From Thamnaconus septentrionalis (lineage: Eukaryota; Chordata; Actinopteri; Tetraodontiformes; Monacanthidae): DNA of 64,000 nucleotides. The stretch spans positions 7,090,466 through 7,154,465 of the forward strand of contig CM020514.1 of assembly GCA_009823395.1 (NCBI GenBank). Direction: 5' to 3'. The translations under genes and the position numbers were made by a program. Shown here piece after piece: positions 51,283 through 63,861 of this stretch. The notes under the pieces are model-generated. The model ran no database searches, had not been told where the DNA came from, and saw only the letters and a list, made by a program, of their open reading frames with translations. Within the stretch, counting starts at the first letter, position 1. Each line of letters starts with the position of its first letter.

Positions 51283-52084
51283 CGACTGCGTCTGTGTTCC
51301 TGTCACAACAACGACGGCAGGGTGGGCGAATCACTCGGCATCTGAAGTCGCAGCCAGAAAAAAATCCTCTCACGGTCTGCTGGGACCGAGACTCGGTCGC
51401 CTCCACCGCCGTCCGTCCCTCTCTGTTTACTGCTCGTGTTTGATATGATTTATCAGCGCAGGATTAACGGGCCAGCCGTTTCTCCTGAGCGTAGTGATGG
51501 GGTGGGGGGCGAAGCCAGTCAGAGGCGAGCCTCAGATGTTTTATTCGTAAATGCGATGAAAGGAGTGGAGCGGGCGACAGAGCGCGGCCTGTTGTAAATT
51601 CAAATTTGAGATTGCTTGGTTTCCAGTCCCGTCTCGCCTTTTTGTATTGAGGTTCCGGGCAGCCTCTGGGGATTAAAGCAGCAGACCGAGGAGCTATAAG
51701 AGCTTGAGTTTAACTTGGTTGCCGCTGGAGTGTGCCACAGGTGCAGGGTCCCCGTTGAAGAACGTTTCAGGTCAGTCCAGGTCAGGAGCTCTTTATCGCT
51801 GGAGGCCTTTCTCCGCACTCTTGGATCTTGACACACAATGTTTATATTTTCAATGGAAGTTTAGAGATATCAACTAAACGCAGTGGTTTTTATCACCGCT
51901 TCTCCAGCACTCAAGGTCAGTTTAGGGCTGTTCCAGTTTTCTCGGGGTGAAGGCGTGAACAAGTAGCTGATTTGTGAAGACATATTGCAGAAATGCCTTT
52001 TGTCTTCTGGTGAACCTTTTTGGTGTGAAACTTGCAGTGCTAACCACTGCATGCATATGTTGATTTTGTGCACTCTCATCCAGT

Positions 52085-52780
52085 TCCACGCTCTACTACC
52101 ATAGAGCAGTCTTCTCTTCAGTGTGTTTCAGGCTAATCTTTGACTTTAATTTTTTTGGCTCCAGAAATAAAACAATAAAACGACACTGTATATAGTATGA
52201 CTTTTTTTTTTTTTTTTTTTTTTACAATATTCAGACATGTTGGGAATGCGTGCGCTATCATACAGTTTTATAGTAAACTTCCATATAACAATCAACTGAT
52301 TGAGTTTCTAACTGATCTGGGACTGTTCATTTTTTGGACACTGAAAAAAACGACAGTATGTGATATGGATTTTGTTTTCCTGATTTTTGGACCGATTTAG
52401 ATATGACTTATTGTTCTCTGTCCTGCTTTTTCATGCTAAACCATCATAGAACAATCTTCTACGCGTGTTTCAGCCTGATCTGTGACTCTTAATATTTTTA
52501 TTGGGAAAAAAACAACATATTATAGTATATTGTTTGTTTTTTTTTTAATTACCAGACTTGTTAAGATATTGTATTCTGTCACTCTTTTTCATGCTAAACT
52601 GTCATCCAACAGTGATTCCAGCATGTTTCGGGCTGATCAAACGACTGTTCATTTTTTGACCCACAAAATAAACCACAGTCTTTCGTGTCACCTTTTCCCC
52701 GATTTTAGGACGTTTTGTTCTCTTTTGTGGTTTTTCATGCCAGACTGCAATAGAAAAGTCTTGACTGCGAGTTGCTGCCC
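52085..52780 (+). repeat. Degenerate tandem array, unit about 150-160 bp
   Basis: The word TTTTCATGCTAAAC/TTTTCATGCCAGAC recurs with starts near 52432, 52590 and 52736 (periods 158 and 146). Each is followed by an ATAGAACAATCTTCT-like word and then GTTTCAGCCTGATCTGTGACT-like words. Related words at 52091-52145 and 52318-52340 suggest four to five decayed units. Confidence 0.7.
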
Positions 52781-53375
52781 TCCAAAAAAAAGAAATTAAT
52801 AACAATAATAATAATGATAATAATCAACGGTGTTCAGTTGGACTTTTTTTCTCATTTTTTTATATGTGCTTAACCCACACAAATTGCCTAGGCACTCAGC
52901 AATTTAGAAACTGCGATTCTCTTTTAATTAACCACTGCTTCGCCTACCCACTGCGAATTTCTTTGGCTTGATCAGTGTGCAACACAGTCAACTGCGTCAC
53001 CCGAATTATGGGAAACATTCAATTAGCACCGAGCTCAAGCGGAAACTGGCTGGAGGCAGGCAGATGTTTCAAGTCGAGCGTCGTTAGCATTTCCCCCCCC
53101 ACGTTGTTTGTGAGCTGATTCATCTCCTTACATCAGTCCCCATTTAAGCGAATAAAAGGTCTTCATAGACCCAGACTGAGTTCTTTGCATTCCCCCATCC
53201 AAAGGACAGTGGCTAGTTAATGGAGCTACAAATGAACCCCTGCTGACAGAGAGAGATGAGGGGAGGAGACGGAGCCGGCAGTGATGGAGGGTCCTCTCCT
53301 CCTCCTAATAAAGCAAGAGGAGGGGAGACCGAATGATGCTAAATCACAGTCAGCTCCTCCTTCTCCTTCTCGCAG

Positions 53376-53454
53376 ACGCCACCGGGCTTCCGCAGTTCCG
53401 AACGTTAAAGTGGAGCGCCGATGCCACGGAGACGAGGCTTATTCATGGGGCGAG
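53376..53454 (+). other. Exon-like segment with splice-like borders, unidentified
   Basis: A CT-rich tract (CTCCTCCTTCTCCTTCTCGCAG) ends in AG at 53375. A GAG|GTAATA donor-like site follows 79 bp later. Two of three frames are open across it, with phase-2 reading RHRASAVPNVKVERR. I do not recognise the product. It may equally be a chance arrangement or a conserved non-coding element. Confidence 0.25.
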
Positions 53455-54534
53455 GTAATAGGCGCCCCTCAGATGCAGACCCAGTCGGCTACAAGATAGC
53501 ACACTCTTTTCGTGTCCGATGACTGAACGCCAGTTGACATTTGCCTCTAAGAGCCTCTCGTTCCGTGTTTGCGTCGGTGTCGCAGCCGCTTTCTTTGACG
53601 CGCTTCTGTTGATCTTGTGGAAAGATCTGACTATGACATTAGCCTTGTATTAACTCATTAAAGTGACGACCCTGCTAACACGCTTCTGCTAACCTGGCAC
53701 ACTAGATGGCAGGAACTCTAGTTGATTTATTCCACGGATGCCACTGTTTTTTGTTTTCGGTTGTGTAGCGACATTAGCCGTGCGTTAGCTGCTCCCATGT
53801 TCTGACTCTGAAGGTCATGAACTCCTGGTTCCAAGGTGTAATGAAGTGCACCATTAACACAAGCTACTATGCCAGTTGCTTCCTGTTTTTGGTTTGTTTT
53901 TTCCTTTTAAAAAAAACATTCTGACTTTTCTCAGGTGGAAATTTTGTGAACTTCTAAATTTAATGCTATGACCTCCCGTGCTCACGGTCAGACAGTAAAG
54001 TCCTAGTAAACTGTAGGACTGCATGCTTGTTTTCCGAGTTGAGCTCGTCAGTCTGCTTTTATCAGGAAGTTGGTATTTTCGGGGCAGTTCCTCTGAGGTC
54101 CTCTAGTCATTATAAATCCAGCGTGCACCTCTCTTGTACCGTCTGTCTCCTTATCTGTTACGGACGTTGACTGATTATAGAATTAATGGAAAATCAAGAC
54201 TGATTAAAAAGCACATTCCATCGGAGGCAAGAGTATTTGAGAGAACTGCGAGTGACCGAGCCGCGATGCCAGGGCGCATGCACACTGCCCAGGGCGACGC
54301 TTTACTTCTAATAGAGTTTGCCAGTTTGGTGCGTGTTTATAGAATTCAAAAGAGCTTAACTGACAGAAACAAATTTGGGAACATGGGTGGTGCGATTTAA
54401 AAAAGGTGACAAAATAACTACAAAGCTGTTTCAAACCACTTATTCCGCCAACTCTCCGCCGGGCTTTTAAGCAATTTCCTTGTCCTTGTGCTTGTTTGAT
54501 GCCTTTTTTTTTCTATTTTGTCATTGAAACAAGG

Positions 54535-54562
<28 letters not shown>
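54535..54562. repeat. (AC)n microsatellite
   Basis: About 14 AC units. Confidence 0.95.
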
Positions 54563-54567
<5 letters not shown>

Positions 54568-57230
54568 ACCATTGTGCTCCGTTCACAGACAATTTGCCTC
54601 AAAGGGTTCAAAGCTGATTTGAGTTATGCTCTGGTTTTCCAGACTTTGCTGCCCTCAAAACTCAGACTTTTGCGCGGCAGACGGCAAAACATTACAGACA
54701 CATTTTAATTACTGCAGGTCGGCGTGAACAATCATTCCATTGGCAGCGGTGTTTCCACGCTGAAGGCGCTTGTTTTGACCTCTAATGGCTCGTTCCAACG
54801 CCACACAACTCTGACGCAGCGTTGAATGAGCTGAAAGGTAATTTTCCTACATCTCTCTTTTGCTGCGGCTCCGGGCCAATATTTATACCAGCGCTTATTC
54901 AGCTACGCTCCTGCACCACTTTTTCCCACACCAGCAGCCGGTACAGAGTGCACTGCTCAAAATAGTCAAGGCACATTCATATTTGCCGGCAGCGTAGAGC
55001 GAAACCATGGGCCTGTTTTGTGAAAACGGTGCATCAAAACCGTGTTTTTGTTTTGCTAATTTGTCTACTGTAAAATTGAACGATGCGTGTAGGTGTGTAG
55101 GAGCCACATAAGCGCAGAACTGCAGGCAGCCCAGCATGTGGAATCTGTCATTCCTGGAACAGAGTGAAGAGCACAGCAGAGGTTTTGTACAGGATGTGAA
55201 AATGTTGAGTGACAAGAGAGACGTATTTGGAATGATGGGCCATCTGCTGTGGGTGTACCGCTGTAGCACTCTCATCACGCAATCAAGCTTTAGACAGAAA
55301 TTTTTAAGTTAACGTATAGCAGCTGGCAACCCAAATGTTTCATTGTTGATTCAGGTTGGTTAAGTTGGTGTCAAAAAAAACATGCGTGAAAAGTAAGGCC
55401 CCGTTTACACCGAGACAGCATTTTTTAAACTGTCAATTTTTGGAAACGCTGGAAACAATTTTTGTTTTTTGGTTTTTTTTTTTTAAATGCTTTTACAGGA
55501 AGCTGTCTTCAAGAAATGTTCCCGTTAAATGACTGAAATGACTGAAAACAATGTAGTACCTATGCCAGGCCAGGTGTGGCGCCGCAAGTTTATTCCCCGA
55601 AGGCGGAGGAAGGAGAAGAACACTTTAAGCAGGCCGTGTTTACAGAAGTAGCAGCTGGTTAACACCATTAGCATCACGGAGAACAGAAAGAAAGATCGCT
55701 CGTGGATTGACGGTGTTGATAAATGACAGAGTTGAACTTCTGCTTCGAGTTATTTTGGAACACAAAGCCTTAAATGCTCCATGTTAAGGTTGACTGGGAG
55801 TCGTGTTAGTAAAAGTTTGCTGTTTCGTCCATTAGGTTTCCTCCCTCAGTATCTCAGTCCTTCGGCCCAAAAGAAAATCAATAAAAAGTAAAACAGGAGG
55901 TTTGCAAATCGCTTTGGTTGTGTTCATTTTCACTTTGCACATCCACAATCCACGATCGATCCACGAGTACCGTGTGTTATTGTTCACTATTGTTTGCCGT
56001 TTGTTGTAGTGGAGGATAATGGGAAGACTGCAGGCTGGTCATTAGTAGTTCCGCTGCCTGACACTTGTTGCAAGTGGTCGTCTGCTTATTTTTACGTTAT
56101 CATCTACAAGTGTGATCAATTCAACCCAGTAAAAAATTAATTAAAAAAAAAAAAAAAGCTTTGACAGAGCGTTCAGACTCTAGATGTTTCTGGATGATGT
56201 GTCCTGACTGGACAGGATCCCCAGAGTGAGACAACAAAGCTTCTCAAAGTTCTGATCCTCCTAATGGGGTGTGGGGCCAGCGTTTCCCCTTCTCCCCGAC
56301 CAAGTCCTCCACCCATAGCGGGAACATCTTGGCTCAATAAACAAGCTTATTGTTCAGAATGGTCTCATTGTTCATGAGCAGCAGCAACAAAACCCTGAGA
56401 TGTAAACCCTGCTTCCTCGAGAGAGATTACGAGAAAAGATTCAGTGTTTATCAAAGATTCAGTGTTTATCTAAGTTCTCCAGGATATATTTGGGAGACAA
56501 AAAGATTTCTTGTCTGGGTCTTGTTTACGTTTGCTGCAAAGCTGTGTAGATTATTTAAAATTTTCTGTTTTAAACAATCACATGTATCTCTAACTGTGTT
56601 GAGTAGGCTAAAGAATGAATCAAATTAAATGCCCTAATTTACCCCTTTGTGTCGGCCCATTGTTAAAATTTTTAAACAATCACAAATGAGGACAAAAAAA
56701 ATCAAGCAGCATCCTTTTGCACTGATTAAAACCCTTACATGTTTGATAAGGAAATAAAGGTTATTTAGTTGTGTCCTAATGTAACTCATTGAAAAAAAAT
56801 CATCATCATTTCATCATCATTTGAAAGTCCAATAGACAAAACATCACTGCCTTTGTGTCATCACAGAGGACTCATTCCCAAAGGCGTGTGGCCCGCGATT
56901 TCTGAAGCGTAGAGCAAGAAGGGACGTCAAAGATGGACTTTTTTTGACCTTGGAGGAGTTCACCGACACACCAGAGGCACAGATTACTGTTGGAGAAACA
57001 TATTGGAGGTGGCTTCTGCACAATGTGGGAGCTTTAATGTGAGCAACACGTAAGCTCTGCATCACAGTCTCTTGCTCAGGTACGAGTAGAGAACTGTTGG
57101 AAAATTCTCCAAATCGCTCCGTTTATCTTCATCTGAGGTGTTAATGAAATGTTGCCACAGGCTGCTCCCATGCAGTGTCACAATCAAGTGTGCAAAGACC
57201 TTGGTAAGACAGAAGAACCCCCGCCCCCAA

Positions 57231-57252
57231 CACACACACACACACACACACA
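57231..57252. repeat. (CA)n microsatellite
   Basis: About 11 CA units. Confidence 0.93.
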
Positions 57253-58114
57253 CCGACTGTTTTGGTCAATAACGAGCTGATTTTTATTTTGGAACCGAAG
57301 CTTCAAGGGTCACGAACAGACGTCTGTGACGCTAACGGAGCTTCCTGTCTGTCGGAGCCTCCACAGTGCTTCAGTTTCTCTGATGTGCATTTAAACGGCT
57401 CACCTGTCTGGCCGCCTTCGATGAGGAGGGAGAAAAAGGCGAAAGAAGCCAGTGACGTTTCTGGTGGAGTGGGGGTGAGACAGCTGAGCGGAGCCCCACG
57501 GGAGCCTTTCCAAAGCCCTCAGACGCCCTTTGAAAGCCCATCTACATTAGGCCAGAGTGGCTTCTGTAGAGGAAGGAGCCGTGATTCAAACAGGCATCCT
57601 GCTGGATAAAAGAAGCTGTCTCGCTGCTCTTCTGGCTGCAGCCTTTTCCGCTTCCATGGTTATCATAATTGCTCTTGCTCAGAGGACAAGCCGCCTCCGT
57701 CGAGGCGCCGCCCGCCTACCTCACGACCGCAGAGCCTCGGCCAAGCGCTGCTGGCTCCGCAGGTTGGTTGGTTCTTCGTCTCGGAAATATCAGCATCACC
57801 TTTCATAAGGGGGATGTGAAATCCAAAAACAGCATGACTGTGCTTGACTTGTTTTTTAATCAATGTTTGATGTTGTATCATTTTATTTAGACTGTAAATC
57901 TCCATCTAGATTTGATAAGAAAACAAAAGCTCTGAACACTTCACGTGTTTGTCACATTTTGAAGCGCAACAGTAATAAATATGTAATAAGACAATAATAT
58001 ATCATAATATAATGGCACATTTAAAATGATGGGAGCCTTCTCCCATCTGTGATTCATGTTTGTCTGTGTATATATATCTAAATCCATAGGTATCTATATC
58101 CATACATCTATATC

Positions 58115-58170
<56 letters not shown>

Positions 58171-58176
58171 ATATCA

Positions 58177-58207
<31 letters not shown>

Positions 58208-58220
58208 GTATATATATGTA
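58115..58220. repeat. (TA)n microsatellite
   Basis: Long TA run with TATC and TGTA interruptions, self-complementary. Confidence 0.96.
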
Positions 58221-60751
58221 TGTCTGTTTTGTATATACATACTGTACATAATACTTATATACATATCTATACATGAATACATGCAGACATGCATGCATAC
58301 AGTACATGCATATCTATAGATTTATAGATTTTTTATGGAAAGTTGAAGGTTGTTTTTTTTTTTTTTCAAAAGTTTTCATGACCCTTAAAGTAAAGGATGC
58401 TAGATATTAAACAGTGTTTGCCGGAGTTTGACAAGATGGATAAGTAGCATTTCAGAGTTGCTGTGCAGGGTTCACGCCGGGTTCTTTGCAGGGAGTCAGC
58501 AGAATTTTTCACATCAGATAAAGTGACAGGAAAGTGCGTGTTCTCCTCCCTTTGGGCTGTTCCCTTCAGGGGTCATCACGGCCTCCATCTAACCCCACCC
58601 TCGGCAGCCTCCTCTCTCACACCGGCTAACTCACTGCTGCTTCCATAAGTTTCCTCTCTGGCCTTCGTCTCGGCCTCCTGTCTTGGCCTTCCGCCAGGAA
58701 ACTGCTGCTATTCATGCAAATGATCAAATATTAAGAGGGTTTAGCTCCATTAAATGACGAGAAGCTATTTCTGGAGAGCTAAATGGCACCAAGGCAGCAC
58801 CTGCACTCGTTTGGGTCCACATAGAAGAGAGCCAAGATTCGAATTATTGGATGCAATGGTCTTACCCTGAAGGTTTTTAGTCATTAGAATGAACACAAAA
58901 AAGCTGCTTTTAAAAAAGGCTCCAACCAGACATGATTACGACAGAAAATACAACTTTGTTTTACTTGCAGCATAGCAGATCAATACAGCCCTCCTTCTTT
59001 GATGCGGTGTTTTGTGTGACTGAGCAGGGGCAAGTGTGATTTGTTGATCGGGGAACACATCCGTCACAGCCTGGCACCCACCTATATGACTGTCTCCTCA
59101 TACTTGTGTAAAGTATGAGAAGGGTAGGCAGGGTAGTTCAAACTTGATGCATGTTGTGTTTTCTCACAGGTGCAGCTTAATACTTCACATTCACCTCAGG
59201 ATAAACCGGCAATTTAGTAGCCAGCTGTCAAACGCCGGCCGTCACTTCTTATCCACAGCACCTGCCCTCAACGCCGCTACCTTTTCTAAAAAAAAATAAT
59301 AGTAATAATAATAATAATAAGTTGAAGACAAAGTAACTAAATGAAGAATTTAGCTGTGCTCATTTTTCATAATTTGGAGAAGCCAATTATTAGACTGGTG
59401 GAGCTCAGGGAGGCCCAAGGAGAAGTTGAAGTGAAAGGCTGGCAGAAATAAAGAAGAGGGGAAAGTGAGTTTTAGTTACAGGATGGAAGGAAAAACAAAC
59501 AGCATCACAACGGGAAGGCACAACAGGAAGAGATAAGAGGCGGCGTCTGGGGAGCATGAAACGAAAAGACGAGGGTGTAAAAAATATCAGACAGCAGCGG
59601 CAGCTGCTGTCAGGGAGCGAGCGAGCGAGCAGCTTTCGCCGCTTCTGTGAAACAGGCGCCGGCTCGAGCTGCTAACATCCCAGAAAACTGCTGCTAGCGG
59701 CTGCAAGGAAGAGGAGACGGTTGTTTCACCGTGTTACGACGCTGCATACATACAGAGTCTCTCCGGAGAGGCGAGGCTGTGTTGCGTGTCCGCTCCCACG
59801 GCAAACAATGCAGGGCGGGGGGAGATATCAAAAGTGGACTCCTGCAGGAAAAACATCTCTCTGATGGGGCAGTTAGCGTCCTGCTTGTGAGCGGCGGGGA
59901 GGTTTTGTTTTTTTTTGGATTGTTCGCTCTGAAGTCAGGCTCCTTTATTCTCCACTGGTTGAAAGAAGTCTGATGAAAAAGGGGCTGAAAAAATATAAAC
60001 GACCAGCATGAAACCTTTTGAAAGACCCTCAGCGTGGGAACAAAATGTGTCCCTCCCCTACCTATTGATGACTTTTCCCTTTATAAATTTCCTAACACGA
60101 CACTAATTTTTTTTACTTGTTGGTTTAAAAAGTGCATCATGTTTAGAGATTGAATCGCAAAGTGAGTTACAACTTTGTGTTCTTTATTTGATCCTCCCAG
60201 CACATAAATCGGAATCCACCCCAGGGAACCACGTGTAGCCATCGCCCATCCAATGTGTAAGCGTATTTATTGAGTATCGCTGACGAACAGCAGTCTTGCC
60301 TTTACATAATTGCCGCTGAAAGGTTCCTGGGGGACCGTCGAATTTCCAAATTCCAACATACAAACACACCCAAAAGTGAGCTGTATTTTTCAACAGCGAA
60401 GGCCTAATAGGCGATTAGTGGGGCCCCAAGGTGGGAGCCAAGCTGACCCGGACCTGGAAGATGGTTGATTATAGAGAGAGGACGTGGCCAAGCTGTCAAT
60501 TTCACTCTGTTCTCCCAAATGTGAAAAAAGGCCATTTGTTCCTGTAAGAAATCAGCAATATGCTTCGTCCTACACCCTTAGCTATAAATCCATTTTATGC
60601 TAGTAGCATAACTAGTTACTAGCTACTAGTTTTAAAAGTGCCACACCGTGAAATTCACTCTCCCAATGTTTTCTATCAACATCATGTCGGCAAGTGTGAC
60701 AGTCACTATTTCTTTTTAGTGGTATTACACTCTCATTTCTACACAAGACAT

Positions 60752-60919
60752 CCTTTGTGATGTCACAAAGGGCACTAATGTTCCTCCAATGTTTAGCGAT
60801 AGCACATTCAGCCAACTTTTATCTTCCTGTTCCAAACATCCAGCGAGTGCAACGCAACATCAGCGTTAACAGGAAGGTGAAAGCTGGAACCAAGTCTCTC
60901 TGCAGGAGGCTGTAAACAG
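60752..60919 (-). repeat. Dispersed repeat copy, inverted orientation
   Basis: The full palindrome CCTTTGTGATGTCACAAAGG begins at 60752. About 150 bp later CAGGAGGCTGTAAACAG (60903-60919) is the exact reverse complement of the CTGTTTACAGCCTCCTG block of the + copies. Confidence 0.75.
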
Positions 60920-61761
60920 CGGGTTAATATCTCGAGATGTTTCTTGACAACTGAAAAGCATTTGGATCAGTAATTGTGCAAGTCTGTTCTGGATTTCGGA
61001 GCACTGAGTAACTGTCTTGTCGTCAGCGAGGATTGGAACAGGTCTTTTTTTTAAAGGGGTAAAAAGTGTATTTCAAGGAAAGGGGAACTGCAGTGACAGT
61101 CGCTCTTTGCTCATGCGGCTAAAAGGCCCAAATGTTGACAGAGGTTGTGAGATAGTAGATGCTCCGAGTTGAAAACCCGGCACGAGGAAGCCTTTTTGGT
61201 TTCCTTGCAGCAGGAAGATGACAAAGGAGGAGAGTTAACAGCCAGACAGCCAGAGAGACGCTGCTGCACTGGCACTGATAGCGACCTGCGGCACTTTACA
61301 CCACAAGAATATTTGAGTGTTTCCCGCTGTTGTCTTTCCACAAAGGCCCACCGCATTTTTCAGGCCTTCCTTTCGCTTTTGTGCTGTGCTAAAAAAAAAA
61401 AAAAAGACGCACTCTACATTTGAAGTACCTGGCAAGCGCCTCCATCACACCGGCGGCCGTCTCGGTTCTCCGAGCGGTGGCACATCTGGAACGCGCCTGC
61501 GGGGTTCTGCGTCCTCTTTTGGCACGCCGTCTTCTTTTACCCGAGCCTGGAAGAGAAAACGTAGCAAAACAAAACACGTGCCGGGCGTAAATATCAGTGT
61601 GCGACGGGCACTGATCGCTCAGCGTTGCTGGTTCATGACATCCGAGAAATTGCTCTTCTTCTGCGTGTTCAACTTCTCTGGGATGTTCGACGTACTTGGA
61701 GAGAAGCGTGCAAAAAATCTTGCGAAAATAAACAAAGCCAGGAAGAAATTGGGTTGAGAGC

Positions 61762-61919
61762 AGGCATGGGCAAGCTACGGCTAGGGTTAAGCTAGCCAGC
61801 TACTTTCTCCTATGAGGTAGGTCTCCAAAAAACTCCGTCCAACTGCTCCTGCTCCGGCTCCTCTGTCAAATTTTTACAACCCATTGTGGCCCACAAGCCT
61901 AAAAGTTTGCCCACCCCTG
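61762..61919. mobile_element. Short hAT-like MITE, 158 bp
   Basis: The left end CAGGCATGGGCAA and the right end TTTGCCCACCCCTG are imperfect inverted repeats with internal GGCCCACAAGCC-like sequence. A convincing 8-bp target duplication was not found. Confidence 0.65.
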
Positions 61920-63861
61920 TGTTAGAACAAAGCCTTTTGCGTTCAACGTCTGTTTTTTTAAGTATACGTGCAGAGAGTTTGGCTAATAATTGGACGGAGT
62001 ACAACGAGCCACCGGCGAGACGACTCCAGCTGCCTTCACACACGGGGCTGTAAATGCTATTTGACAGTTTGAGGCACACCTACCCAAAGCTATTCTGCCT
62101 GACCTTATGCAGGGCCACGCTCATTTCCAGCAGTTATTCTTTTTTTTTCTCCACGTCAACTTGGGAATTCGATATCTCGGGCCAAAGTCTTGGCACGGCG
62201 ATGATGAGGTCCTGCCAGCTTAAATGGCACCAGTTCAAAGGATCACCAGCAGAATCTTTCTCTCTTTTTTTTTTTTTTTTTTTTCACACGCGCACATTTT
62301 CAAATGTCGCTCGCTCGCATCGAGGCCCTCGTGTCTCGCCTGCAACAAAGCATGAGCTCATCCGCAGCTGGGCCAACAAGGGGGAGGCGACTATAAATGC
62401 AGGCACTTAACAGAGGATTTAAAACAGTGAGGTCATGCCTCCGGGCCACGCTTGCTCATCCTGATTTGTGTCCAAAAAAGACAGGAGCAGGAAAGAGAAG
62501 GATTTTTTTTTTTTTTTTCCGGGAAGGCAGGTGTCCTCAGAGGGCCCTTCTTTACGCCTCCCACAGGAAGACTGCCGGATTAGCGGCGAAATGCGGCGCG
62601 GCCACGCCGCACAGTGACGCAACGCGCTGCTCGGAGGAACAGTCGGACAAAAAAAAACAAGAAGAGCTTCAGCCGAATCAAATGAGCGCTTTGAAACCTT
62701 TGCCTTAACGATGGAACGTCTTCCAGGGTTTCTAGGAAATACGTGGAAAGCTTCCAGGTGCTGTTGTGCAACGTAAAGGAAGGGAAAACATGCGTTGCGA
62801 CCCCAATATGTCTGCACATCATCATCCGTTCTGCAAATTCTTTCCGAAATGGGCCGCGAGCCACGCTTGCCGCTTTTTCTGGCTCAATATTTTCAGTTTT
62901 GTTGACACCCACTCAACCCTGTCAAAGTAAGTTATTAAAGACGGATGATGCGGCGATTATAAATGCCAAATGTCTCACGGTATTTGGGTTTGCAATTAGT
63001 TTGGGCTGTTGCTCATTTGAATTCAGTGTCGCGCCTCCATTGCTTGGAAGAAGAACTCCTCGGCCTCTGCGCCTCGGATTCCGTCCGCTTTCCAAATCTG
63101 CTCCCAAGAAATCCAGCGGCTTAATACAGGATAATTTACTGGGATTCCAACCAGATGAGAAAAGTCGTGACAGACACACTTGCAAAACATGAACACAAAC
63201 AACACGAACCTTGCAGATCTGCTCATCAAGGACACAGGCTGACTGATAATGGCCTCAGCTCCAGACTTGAGCGCTGGTGCAGAGCCAGAGAATATTTTTC
63301 GACCTGCAGCCTGCAAGCAGAGCCACACCGGCAGTTTGAAACATTACATCACCCCACTTAAAAAAAATCATGCTGGGTTATTTCTATTGCTCCCGCCCGC
63401 CTCTCAAAAAAAAAAAAAAGAAAAAAAAAGCCAATCTCAGTGGAATCAATGTTGTGAGCAACATATTTTTAAAACTGGTCACTGACTTGTGCCTCCGCAG
63501 GAAGAAAGTAATGGATGTGGTGGGGGACGGAGGGAGGGAGGGAGAGAGGGACGACAACGCAGCTGTAACAAGTGCAGCTTTCCTGGAACTCAGCTGCGGC
63601 AAAGGTAATTATCGACACTGCAGCCTTTACATTTTTGCAGGGTGACGCTCTCTAGCGGGCTGGACCTGCACTCGACAGGCGATGGACGTGAAAGCAACTG
63701 CAAAGCAAAACACATTTTCCCTTTGCGTCTTAGACGTGTTGGACGAATACAACCGGTTGAGTGCATTACAACACGATACCTGTTTTCATAGGTCGCTATG
63801 CAGATCCCACGAAAATTTGGATATTGTTAGTGGAATATACGGGAATAAGAAGGGCAAGAAT

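Noticed and set aside
57262..57609. 115-residue frame downstream
   Set aside because: No recognisable domain or splice pattern; compositionally ordinary intergenic sequence.
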